64,000 nt of DNA, from NCBI RefSeq assembly GCF_001625085.1, contig NZ_BDAW01000011.1, forward strand, positions 62,001-126,000, read 5' to 3'. This document shows, in pieces, positions 1-8,794 of this stretch. A program made the translations under genes and the position numbers. The DNA is from Nocardia acidivorans NBRC 108247. Lineage in GTDB: Bacteria; Actinomycetota; Actinomycetes; Mycobacteriales; Mycobacteriaceae. The first letter of the stretch is position 1. Each line of letters starts with the position of its first letter. Below the pieces are notes generated by a model. That model ran no database searches and was not told the DNA's origin. It was given only the letters and a program-made list of their open reading frames with translations.

Positions 1-3000
1 TGGAGTGTTCATCCAGTTCCCGGTAGGTGAGTCGGCGGTCTCCGTCCACGACGGCGACCCGATCCGGCTCCGCGACCGCCGCCGCCAGCAGGCCGGGCAG
101 CGTCATCGGCTCATATCGGGAGTCCAGGCCCCGCAGCCCCCACTCGCGCACCAGCAGCTCCCGCTCGGACACCGGGAGCAGGTCGATATCCCGCACCCGG
201 ATTTCCGGCGCGGTGGTCACCGCGCGCAGTACCCGCAGCAGCCGATCGGCCAGCCTCGCGATCGTGCTCGCCTCGAAAAGGTCGGTGGCATAACCCAGTT
301 CGACCGGAACCGCGCCGGTGCGATCGGGGGCGTCGGTCAGGGTGAAGGTCAGATCGAAGCGTTCGATCCCGGTCTCCGCACCGGTGGCCGTCACCACCAC
401 CCCGGGCAGTTCGAGCCGGACCCGATCGAGATTGTGGAAGGCCAGCATGACCCGGAACAGCGGATGGTGCGCCTGGCTGCGCACCGGATCGAGGGCCTCC
501 ACCACCTGTTCGAAGGGAATATCGGTGTGCGCGAACGCATCCAGGTCCACACCGCGCAGGTCCGCCAGCAACTCCGCGAACGAGGCCGACTCGTCCACCC
601 GGGTGCGCAGTACGACGGTATTGACGAACATGCCGATCAGATCGTCCAGCTCCGCGACGCCACGCCCGGAGACCGGTGAACCGATGGCGATATCGGCGCT
701 CCCGGACAAGCGTGACAGCACGATCGTGAGCGCCGCGTGGAAGACCATGAAGACGGTCACCCCGCGCGCGTGGGCGAGCGCCCGCACACCGGCGACCAGT
801 TCCGGATCCAGGGTGAAGCCGTGGGTCGCCCCCGTATGCGAGGCCACCGCCGGCCGCGGTCGATCGGTCGGCAATTCCAGTTCGGGCAGCTCCCGCAACT
901 GCCCGGTCCAATACCCGAGCTGGCGTGCGAGCAATGATTCCGGATCGGCCGCAGCACCGAGCGACTCCCGTTGCCACAGCGCGTAATCGGCGTACTGCAC
1001 CGGCAGCGGTGACCACTCCGGCGCGCGCCCGGCACATCGGGCGAGGTAAGCGGTTCCCAGATCGCGCGCCAGCGGCGCCATGGAGAAGCCGTCGGCGGCG
1101 ATGTGGTGCACCACCAGCAACAGGACGCACTCCTGCGGCGCCGGCTCCAGCAGCCGCACGCGCACCGGAACCTGGTGCGCCACATCCATACCCACCCGCA
1201 CCGCGGCATCGATCACCGTCGCGAGCTCCTCGGGGCGCACGGGCAGCGGGGTCAGATTCACCTCGGCGGTCGCGACGACCTCGGCGACCGGCAGGATGAG
1301 TTGATGGGGTACGCCGTCGATATCGGGATACCTGGTGCGCAGCACCTCGTGACGGTCCAGCAGATCCCCTACCGCCGCGGCCAGCGCGGCGGTGTCCACC
1401 GCACCGCGCAGGCGCAGCACGATGGGAATGCTGTAGGCCACCGACGCCGGATCGAAGCGGTTGACGAACCACATCCGTTGCTGGGCATAGGACAGCGGGA
1501 TCCGTTCCGGTCGCGGGCGCGGTCCCAGCGGTAGGCTCGCGGAGAGCGCCGGTATCCCCGCCACCCGTGCGGTCAGCAGGCCCGCCAGCTCCCCGACCGC
1601 GGAGCGGTCGAAGATATCGCGCACCGCGACCGGCACCCCCGCACCTTCGGCCAGGCGCGCGGACAACCTGGTGGCCGACAACGAGTTTCCGCCCAGTTCG
1701 AAGAAGTCGTCGCCGAGACCGACCCGGTCCACGCCGAGCACCTCGGCGAACACCTCGGCCACCAGCTGTTCCACCGGCGTGGCGGGAGCGCGATAGACCG
1801 CGCGCGCGGCGACCGGCTCGGGCAGGGCGGCCTTGTTCACCTTGCCGTTCACCGTCAGGGGCAGCGCGTCCAGCAGCATGATCACATCCGGCACCATGTA
1901 GGCGGGCAGCCGGTCGGCCAGTCGCTCGCGCAGCAGTTTGCCGAGAAATGCCGGGGCACTCCACTTCTCGTGTGGGGCGAGGAGATCTGTCTCCTTGCCG
2001 TCGACACTGAACGCACCCAGTTGGGCGGTACCGCGGACCGCGTACACGATGTGCAGATCCGTGCCCATCACATTCGGCGAGACCTCCGCCTGCACCGAGA
2101 ACCCATGCCCGCGCAGCAGTTCCTCGATGGCGGCGAGTCGACCCCGCACATCGTGCACCTCGATGCACATGCGATCGATCAGCGGCCAGTGACGGGGCTC
2201 GATACCGAGCAACGCGTCGAGTTCACTGCCCTCGACATCGAGCTTGAGCAGATCGATGCGCGGAATGCCGTATTCGCCGATGATGTGCGACAGACTCCGA
2301 ATCGGCACCTCGACCTGGACGAAATCGAGCCGGTCCTCGATCAGCTGATCGACATAGCTCTCCCCCAGCTCCTGGCTCTCGGAGTGGAATTCGTTGTGCA
2401 GGAAAGATTCCAGGATGTCGTGCTGGACGCGACTGTCCGAACCGCGCCCCGACATCAGCGACATTTCCGGGTAGTAGGTGAAGGTGTCGGTGGCGGCCTC
2501 GGCGCCGATGGCATACGGGATGAGGGTGGCATCGAGATCGTGCAGCGCCGAATTGGCCTCGTACATCCTGCGCAGTTCCGGCATCGGCTCGACCGCGAAG
2601 ATCTTGACCGCGGGCGATTTCCGTTTCGCGTAGATCGAGAACATGCCGACGTGCGCGCCGATATCGACGATGTATCCGGTCGCGGGAATCGTCAGCCCGG
2701 CATGGCAGTACTCCTCACGCTCGAAGATCTCCTCGTAGAGGAATTCGATATTCGAGCGGTTCCGGCCCACGATCGGCATGCCGTTGGGCAGCTCGTGCAG
2801 CCAGTCCGCCTCGAACGCGCCTTCGCGTTGCAGCTCCAGGCATTTGGCCGCCACGGGTGCGGTACGCGCATCGGGGACGAGGTAGGCGACCAGCTGGGCG
2901 GCCGGGGCCGCCTCCGGGGTGACCGGTGCGGGGGTATGGGTGGTGACCACGGCCTGCGCCACGGCGTCCTGGGCGGCGAGCACCGTCTCGATCTCACCGA

Positions 3001-5611
3001 GTTCGACGCGGAAACCACGGATCTTGACCTGCTCGTCACTGCGCCCGATGTACTCCAGCGCACCCGCCGCCGTCCAGCGGACGATATCGCCGCTGCGGTA
3101 CATCCGCCCACCGGCCCCGAAAGGGTCCGCGACGAAACGGGATCCGGTCAGGGCCGGGCGGGCGTGGTATCCGCGGGCCACCTGGTTCCCCGCCATGTAC
3201 AGCTCGCCCGCCACACCCACCGGGACCGGCCGCAGCCACGAATCCAGCACGTACACACGCACATTGGCCAGCGGGACGCCGATCGGGCTGACACCGAGTT
3301 CACCGCGCAGGTGCGCGGGCGTGAGCGGCCCTTCGGTGCCGTGCACGGTGGTCTCGGTGATTCCGTACATATTCACCAGCAGCGGACCCGGCGCGCCGTC
3401 CGGCTGCCAGCGCCGTAACCGGCTGGGGTCCAGGGATTCACCGCAGAACACGACCATGCGCAGCGCGGACAGCGCGGCCTCGGCGCGCCCGGATTCGAGC
3501 AGCGCGTAGAAGGCCGAGGGCGTCTGGGTGAGGATGGTCGCACCCTGTTCGACGATCAGATCCCATAGCTCGGCGGGGGCGTACGCCACCTCGCGCGGCA
3601 CCACGACCACCCGGCCGCCGTACAGCAGCGCACCCCAGATCTCCCAGACCGAGACGTCGAATGCCTGGGAATGGCACCAGGTCCAGACATCCTCGACGCC
3701 GAAACCGGTCCAGGAGTGCGTACTGGCGAACAGTGAGATCGCATTGGCGTGGGTCACGGCCACGCCCTTGGGATTTCCGGTGGTGCCGGAGGTGTAGATG
3801 ATGTACGCGATATTGTCCGGACGCGGCGCGCGCGGTGGCGCGGTGGCCGAGCCATCGGGCATCCGGTCGATGTGCAGGCGCGGCACCTGTGCCCCGCGCA
3901 CGAGTGCGGCGGTGGAGTCGTCGATGACGGCGAGGGCGGGCTCGGCATCGGCCAGGATGTAGGCGATGCGCTCGGCCGGGGAGGCCGGGTCCAGGGGCAG
4001 GTAGGCCGCGCCGGTCCGCAGAATCGCCACGATCGCGGTGAGCAACTCGATGCTCTTGGGCAGCGCCACCGCGACAATGCTCTCCGGGCCCGCGCCCTGT
4101 CCGGCCAGCACCGCTGCCAACTGGTTCGCGCGGATATCCAACTGCCGGTAGGTGATTCGGCGTTCCCCATCGATCGCGGCGATGCCCTCGGGGGTGGCCC
4201 CGGCCTGCCGGGCGAACATGTCCACCAGCGTCGCCGGTGCGATCGGCACGGCGGTGTCGTTCCACTGCCGCAGCACCCGATCCCGTTCCCCGGGTGCCAG
4301 GAGATCGATATCGCGGACGCGCGTGCCGGGATCGGCGGCCGCGCGCAGGAATTCGTGGAAGAAGCGCAGGAACCGATCGTGGTGCCGCGCCAGGTCTTCC
4401 GGGGTGTACAGCGTGTGGTTACCCACGAAATCGACACAGGTCGCCCCGGATTCCGCGGCCGAGTAGACGCTCACCGACAGATCGGAGACCAGGCCGGGCG
4501 TCAGCACCTCCCAGTACCCCTGGATCGGCCCCAGGGAAATGGTGGTATCGAACAGCATCAGGTCGACATACGGTCCGAAGACCTGGGTCTGCGGGGTCGA
4601 CCGGCCGAGATCGCGGAACATGTCCTCCTGCCGGTAGCGCTGGCGGCGCATCACCTCGATCAGCCGCCGCTGCGCCGCGCCGATCAGTTCGCCGGTGGTT
4701 ACGTTGGGCCCCAACAGGATTCGGAACGGCAGCGTATTGGCGAGCATGCCGCCCGAGCGCAGTGCGGCGGTGGTGACACGGGCCGAGACCGGCAGGCTCA
4801 GCACGATATCGTCGCTGTCGGTCATCCGGCCCAGGAAGACGCCGAAGGCCGCCAGCATGACCGCGGCGGGATTGGTCGAGGCGGCCTTGACCACACCGTC
4901 GAGCAGCGCACCGGTTTCGGCGGGCAGCACCCCGCTCACCGAGATCGGATGCGCGTCGGCCTGCGCACTGCGATCCGCCAGGCTCACCGGCGCCGGGAGT
5001 CCCCGTAGCTGTTCGAGCCAGAATTCCCGGTCGGTCTCGAAACGCGCCGACTCCCGGTACTGTTCGTCGGCGGCGACCAGTTCGGCCAGCCCCTGATTCC
5101 GGGCGGCGGCCGGTTCCCGACCTTCCACCGCGGCGGTGTACAGCTCACCGACCCGGGACAGCAGGGTGGTGGCGGCGAGTCCGTCCATGGCGACATGATG
5201 GGCACGCACGTACCAGAACCAGCGGTCTTCCGCGATGCGCAGCACCGCGGTCGCGATCAGCCGATCACGTTGCAGATCGACCGGGCTGGTGTACTCCGCG
5301 CGCATCCACTCCTGCGCCGCGGCAACGGGATCGGCCTCCGAGCGCAGATCCAGCAGTCGCAGCGGCTCGTCCAGGGGCCGGTCGATCACCTGCACCACGG
5401 CGCCGTCCGATTCGATCAGGCGCAGGCGGGCGGCCTCCAACTCCCCCGCCCCGCGCCAGAACGAGGCCATCAGCAGATCGATATCGAGCGCGCCGCGCAG
5501 ATCGATGCAGAGTGCGTTGGAAAAGGGTGTCGATCCGGTCAACTGTTGCGCGTACCAAATTCCCTGCTGGGCAGCGGAGAGCGGAAAAGGACGTGAACGA
5601 TCGCCGGTCAT
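1..5611 (-). CDS. Nonribosomal peptide synthetase, C-A(FkbM-MT)-T-C-A..., partial
   Basis: This multimodular peptide synthetase is cut by the left edge after about 1870 residues. The start is an ATG at 5611 behind AGGAG at 5616-5620. Domains read in order: a condensation domain with HHVAMDG near residue 140; an adenylation domain with SGTTGNPKG near 610 and GRSDEQVKIRG near 854; an inserted FkbM-family methyltransferase (about 940-1215, VDIGAHVG and LKLDVEGSE); the resumed adenylation tail with NGKVN near 1254; a carrier domain with LGGNSLS near 1307; a second condensation domain with HHIAADG near 1505; and the beginning of a second adenylation domain (LTYRELDEHS at the edge). My manual reading of the first specificity code is D-V-W-T-V-C-M-V-H, which shares the M-V-H end with threonine-type codes; the substrate is unproven. 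The upstream acyl-AMP ligase and ACP suggest the first C domain accepts an acyl group. Confidence 0.95.
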   Translation of the reverse strand, partial: MTGDRSRPFPLSAAQQGIWYAQQLTGSTPFSNALCIDLRGALDIDLLMASFWRGAGELEAARLRLIESDGAVVQVIDRPLDEPLRLLDLRSEADPVAAAQEWMRAEYTSPVDLQRDRLIATAVLRIAEDRWFWYVRAHHVAMDGLAATTLLSRVGELYTAAVEGREPAAARNQGLAELVAADEQYRESARFETDREFWLEQLRGLPAPVSLADRSAQADAHPISVSGVLPAETGALLDGVVKAASTNPAAVMLAAFGVFLGRMTDSDDIVLSLPVSARVTTAALRSGGMLANTLPFRILLGPNVTTGELIGAAQRRLIEVMRRQRYRQEDMFRDLGRSTPQTQVFGPYVDLMLFDTTISLGPIQGYWEVLTPGLVSDLSVSVYSAAESGATCVDFVGNHTLYTPEDLARHHDRFLRFFHEFLRAAADPGTRVRDIDLLAPGERDRVLRQWNDTAVPIAPATLVDMFARQAGATPEGIAAIDGERRITYRQLDIRANQLAAVLAGQGAGPESIVAVALPKSIELLTAIVAILRTGAAYLPLDPASPAERIAYILADAEPALAVIDDSTAALVRGAQVPRLHIDRMPDGSATAPPRAPRPDNIAYIIYTSGTTGNPKGVAVTHANAISLFASTHSWTGFGVEDVWTWCHSQAFDVSVWEIWGALLYGGRVVVVPREVAYAPAELWDLIVEQGATILTQTPSAFYALLESGRAEAALSALRMVVFCGESLDPSRLRRWQPDGAPGPLLVNMYGITETTVHGTEGPLTPAHLRGELGVSPIGVPLANVRVYVLDSWLRPVPVGVAGELYMAGNQVARGYHARPALTGSRFVADPFGAGGRMYRSGDIVRWTAAGALEYIGRSDEQVKIRGFRVELGEIETVLAAQDAVAQAVVTTHTPAPVTPEAAPAAQLVAYLVPDARTAPVAAKCLELQREGAFEADWLHELPNGMPIVGRNRSNIEFLYEEIFEREEYCHAGLTIPATGYIVDIGAHVGMFSIYAKRKSPAVKIFAVEPMPELRRMYEANSALHDLDATLIPYAIGAEAATDTFTYYPEMSLMSGRGSDSRVQHDILESFLHNEFHSESQELGESYVDQLIEDRLDFVQVEVPIRSLSHIIGEYGIPRIDLLKLDVEGSELDALLGIEPRHWPLIDRMCIEVHDVRGRLAAIEELLRGHGFSVQAEVSPNVMGTDLHIVYAVRGTAQLGAFSVDGKETDLLAPHEKWSAPAFLGKLLRERLADRLPAYMVPDVIMLLDALPLTVNGKVNKAALPEPVAARAVYRAPATPVEQLVAEVFAEVLGVDRVGLGDDFFELGGNSLSATRLSARLAEGAGVPVAVRDIFDRSAVGELAGLLTARVAGIPALSASLPLGPRPRPERIPLSYAQQRMWFVNRFDPASVAYSIPIVLRLRGAVDTAALAAAVGDLLDRHEVLRTRYPDIDGVPHQLILPVAEVVATAEVNLTPLPVRPEELATVIDAAVRVGMDVAHQVPVRVRLLEPAPQECVLLLVVHHIAADGFSMAPLARDLGTAYLARCAGRAPEWSPLPVQYADYALWQRESLGAAADPESLLARQLGYWTGQLRELPELELPTDRPRPAVASHTGATHGFTLDPELVAGVRALAHARGVTVFMVFHAALTIVLSRLSGSADIAIGSPVSGRGVAELDDLIGMFVNTVVLRTRVDESASFAELLADLRGVDLDAFAHTDIPFEQVVEALDPVRSQAHHPLFRVMLAFHNLDRVRLELPGVVVTATGAETGIERFDLTFTLTDAPDRTGAVPVELGYATDLFEASTIARLADRLLRVLRAVTTAPEIRVRDIDLLPVSERELLVREWGLRGLDSRYEPMTLPGLLAAAVAEPDRVAVVDGDRRLTYRELDEHS

Positions 5612-5645
5612 TATTCTCCTGTATCGGTGAAACGGGGAATACTTC

Positions 5646-6935
5646 CTACGCGGTCAAAGCCTTTTCACTCAGTGCGGCAAGGGATTCGAGCCCCGCCAGC
5701 ACATCGGTATCGGGAATTCCGAAATCGACCAGACAGGCGATCTCGTCCACGCCGATCTCACGCAGTCGCCGCACCATCGGCAGGGTGGAATCCGGGGTGC
5801 CGAACAATCCGTTGTTCCGGTAATAGCGCTCGAACGCGAAATCCAGCACCTTGGATCGCGACTTCTCGTCCAGACTCTCCAGCGCCTCGGAGCCGCGCCG
5901 CCACAGATCCACCGAATCCTCGAGGTAACTCTTGAACGGGCCTTCGACGGTTTTGCGCACCGCGAGATCGGTCGGGCCGACATAGGTGTGCAGCATGACG
6001 GTGACGGTGCCCGTCTCGATGCCGTGGCCGTTGCGGGCCAGCGCCTTGCGATAGGCGGCGAGTTTGTCGGCCAGCTCATCCACCTCTTGGAACAGCAGTG
6101 CGGTCAGCACATTCACCCCGAGCGCACCGGCCATTTCGAAGCGCTCGATACTGCCGCTGCAGGTGAGCCAGGTCGGCAGCGTATGCTGCACCGGGGTCGG
6201 GAAGATGCGCACCGAGCGGTCCTCGCCGGCGCCATTGGGCAGCGTGATCGACTCACCGCGCCAGAGCTGTTGCACCGCTTCCATTCCGGATTTGGTGAGC
6301 GTCACCCGATCGGCGTAATTGTGGTCCGCCAGCACGAAGTCGTCGACATTCCAGCCGGTGGCGAAGGCGACGTCCACCCGCCCGTTCGACAGGTTGTCCA
6401 CGATCGACCAGTCCTCGGCCACCCGGACCGGATTGTGCAGTGGCAGCACCACACTGCCCGCGCGAATGCGCACCCGTTCGGTGCTGGCGGCCAGCGCCGC
6501 GCCGAGTACCGCCGGATTGGGATACAGGCCGCCGAACTTGTGGAAATGCCGCTCGGGAATCCAGATGGATTCGAAGCCGTGCGCATCGGCGAAGCGAGCG
6601 CTGTCCAGTAGCAGCCGATAGCGCCCGTCGGCGTGCTGCTGGGCATCGCTGGAGAAGAACAGCAGGCTGAACCGCATATCGTCCGAGCGCGGCGGGGTCG
6701 GCCCATTCACCTTCTCCGCCACCGCCGCGAGCGTCAGACCGTCGAAGATCTCCTCGGCGGTGATCTCGGTATCGAAGCGATCCTCGAGAATCGTCATCAA
6801 TTCCGCGGCCTGAACCGAATCCAGTCCCAGCGAGGTCAGCGGTAGCTTCGGATCGACCGTATCCCTGCCCAATCTCCGTGCGGCCCACTCCACGAAGAAT
6901 TCGAGCACGGTCGTGCCATCTGCCGCTGATGTCAT
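5646..6935 (-). CDS. Acyl carrier protein fused to luciferase-like flavin monooxygenase
   Basis: This 429-residue protein has two parts. Residues 1-80 are a carrier domain with the phosphopantetheine motif LGLDSVQ (Ser40). From about residue 85 it is a luciferase-like, flavin-dependent monooxygenase of the subgroup found in natural-product clusters (motifs RIRAGSVVLPLHNP, VAFATGWNVDDF, LPTWLTCSGS). It probably oxidises, perhaps hydroxylates, a substrate carried as a thioester. The ATG at 6935 overlaps the TGA of the acyl-AMP ligase (ATGA) and has AGGAG seven bases upstream, so the two are translationally coupled. The NRPS start follows 34 bases after its stop. Because the ACP is fused in cis, the protein probably takes the acyl group from the ligase and passes it to the NRPS. 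The chemistry is inferred; the domain calls are firm. Confidence 0.9.
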   Translation of the reverse strand: MTSAADGTTVLEFFVEWAARRLGRDTVDPKLPLTSLGLDSVQAAELMTILEDRFDTEITAEEIFDGLTLAAVAEKVNGPTPPRSDDMRFSLLFFSSDAQQHADGRYRLLLDSARFADAHGFESIWIPERHFHKFGGLYPNPAVLGAALAASTERVRIRAGSVVLPLHNPVRVAEDWSIVDNLSNGRVDVAFATGWNVDDFVLADHNYADRVTLTKSGMEAVQQLWRGESITLPNGAGEDRSVRIFPTPVQHTLPTWLTCSGSIERFEMAGALGVNVLTALLFQEVDELADKLAAYRKALARNGHGIETGTVTVMLHTYVGPTDLAVRKTVEGPFKSYLEDSVDLWRRGSEALESLDEKSRSKVLDFAFERYYRNNGLFGTPDSTLPMVRRLREIGVDEIACLVDFGIPDTDVLAGLESLAALSEKALTA

Positions 6936-8626
6936 ATACCACTCTCCTGTAGGGCCGTCACCGATGAGTAATGCTCACGCAGACGCTGTCGTTGAACTTT
7001 GCCGCTGGTGGTCTTGGGCACCTCGCCCTTTCCGACGAAGACGACGCGGTGCAGGCTGATGGCGTGCACGCGGCTGACTATGTCGCGGATGGAGGTCGCC
7101 AGCGCCTCGGCGCTCTCGGGCTCGTCGGCCAACTCCTGCACGACCATGACGCGCTCCTGGTCATCGATACTGGCCGCGAAGACCGCGCAGCCGCCGGGGC
7201 GCAGCGTCGGATGACTGGACACGATGGTGCGCTCGATATCCTGCGGGAAGATATTGCGCCCGTGCACGATCATCAGCTCCTTGATTCGGCCGGAGACGTA
7301 AAGCTCTCCGTCGCACAGGAATCCGAGATCGCCGGTGCGCAGATAGGCCGGACCGTCCTCGTGCGCGATCCGCGCGGCGAAGGTGCGCTCGGTCTGCTCC
7401 GGCTTGTTCCAGTAGCCCGCCGCGACACTCGGTCCGTGCAGCCAGATCTCACCGACCCGGTTGGGCGCGCAGCGCACCCGGGTCTCGGGATCGACCACGA
7501 CGGTCGAATCCGGTTCCACCGGACCCATACTCAGCAGTTCGCGACCACCGGGGTCCGCGACGGCGCTGCCGCGCTCGAGCTCCTCGACCGCGAATACCCG
7601 CGAGCTCGCGCCGATCCCGAGCAGACCGCCATTGACATAGAGGGTGGATTCGGCCAGTCCGTACATCGGCACGAAGCTGGTGTCGCGAAAACCGCTCACC
7701 GCGAACATCTCCGCGAATCTGCGCAGGGTGTTCGGATCGATCGGCTCGGCGCCGGCGAAGGCGATGCGCCAGCCGCTCAGGTCCAATTGCGCCGCGTCCG
7801 AGGGCGATACGCGTTTGAGGCAGAGACCGTAGGCCAGGTTGGGGCCGCCCGCCAGGACATCGGGCTTACCGGAGATCTCGCGCAGCCAGGTGAGCGGATC
7901 GCGCAGGAAGGTCATGGGCGACATGAGGGTGCCCGGCGCTCCGACGAACGCCGGGAGCAGCAGCCCCTGGATCAGGCCCATATCGTGAAAAGGGGGCAAC
8001 CAGGAGACGACCGAGACATCCGGGGTCAGTGCGCATTTCGAGGTGATGAGCCCGAGATTGTGCAGCAGATTGCGGTGCAGGACCGACACCCCCTTGGGGG
8101 TGCCGGTCGAACCCGAGGTGTACTGGAGGAAGGCGATATCGTCCGGGCCCGGAGCCGACTCCAGCTCCCCCGACCACACCGCCTCCGGGTCGGCGGCGTC
8201 ACTGTCGATGATGCGAATGTCAACGCCGAGCTGGGCACTGGTGATCGGGATCGCCGAGAGCGGCACGATCGCCGCCACCGCACCGCTGTCCCGAATGATT
8301 CCGGTCAGCGTCGAGAGCTGCCGGGTCGAAGACGGCAGACTCACCGCGACCGCGATACGACCGGTCACCAGACAGGCATAGAACGCGAACGCGAAATCCA
8401 TACCGGGCGGGCACAGTAGGACCACGCGATCGCCGGGTGCGGTCGCGGCCAGTACCTGCCGCGCCACCCCGGCCACCCGATCCCCGAGCCGACGGTAGTC
8501 GATCCGCTCCGCGGCCCCCCGCTGCTCGACAAACGAAAACGCGGTTCTGCCTGGGGTTTCCGCGATTCGAGTGGCCACCAGGTCGACCAGTGTGCGGGGT
8601 CCACGAGTCGACTTCCGATCCTGCAT
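6932..8626 (-). CDS. Fatty acyl-AMP ligase (FAAL), lipopeptide starter
   Basis: This adenylate-forming enzyme (564 residues) activates a fatty acid as acyl-AMP and loads it on a carrier protein. Residues 171-179 read SGSTGTPKG (ATP loop); SWLPPFHDMGL and YGLAEST are typical of fatty acyl-AMP ligases rather than acyl-CoA synthetases. YLRTGDLGF and SGRIKELMI mark the C-terminal hinge, and the distal K of TTSGKVQR fits the catalytic lysine. I chose the ATG at 8626 because GGAGG lies at 8632-8636; a longer frame to 8767 has no such site and encodes low-complexity residues. The gene sits between the exporter and the ACP-oxidase and overlaps the latter. The acceptor is most likely the adjoining ACP domain, which would make the product a lipopeptide. 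The chain length of the acid cannot be read from the sequence. Confidence 0.92.
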   Translation of the reverse strand: MQDRKSTRGPRTLVDLVATRIAETPGRTAFSFVEQRGAAERIDYRRLGDRVAGVARQVLAATAPGDRVVLLCPPGMDFAFAFYACLVTGRIAVAVSLPSSTRQLSTLTGIIRDSGAVAAIVPLSAIPITSAQLGVDIRIIDSDAADPEAVWSGELESAPGPDDIAFLQYTSGSTGTPKGVSVLHRNLLHNLGLITSKCALTPDVSVVSWLPPFHDMGLIQGLLLPAFVGAPGTLMSPMTFLRDPLTWLREISGKPDVLAGGPNLAYGLCLKRVSPSDAAQLDLSGWRIAFAGAEPIDPNTLRRFAEMFAVSGFRDTSFVPMYGLAESTLYVNGGLLGIGASSRVFAVEELERGSAVADPGGRELLSMGPVEPDSTVVVDPETRVRCAPNRVGEIWLHGPSVAAGYWNKPEQTERTFAARIAHEDGPAYLRTGDLGFLCDGELYVSGRIKELMIVHGRNIFPQDIERTIVSSHPTLRPGGCAVFAASIDDQERVMVVQELADEPESAEALATSIRDIVSRVHAISLHRVVFVGKGEVPKTTSGKVQRQRLREHYSSVTALQESGI

Positions 8627-8794
8627 GGACACCTCCGGATCCCGGGCCGCGGCACCGGCGACACCCGCGGTGACCGGCGAAGCAGCAGCTAGACGAAGTA
8701 CGCTGGGCGAACACAGAGCAAGCCGACACATCCTCGCAGAGATCGGCGAGCGCCCCGCGGAGCACACCCTTCCCGCGTGTCGACCGGCAATTAT

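Noticed and set aside
111..2168. A 685-codon open frame on the minus strand in the NRPS region
   Set aside because: It is one frame off the NRPS frame and encodes Arg/Gly/Ala-rich low-complexity sequence; the other frame gives clear C, A, MT and T motifs.
3749..5008. A 419-codon plus-strand frame opposite the first NRPS module
   Set aside because: It is a shadow of the condensation domain and has no domain pattern.
6971..8419. A long plus-strand frame opposite the FAAL gene
   Set aside because: It is a GC-rich shadow; it has no motifs, and the minus strand has a firm FAAL with a ribosome site.
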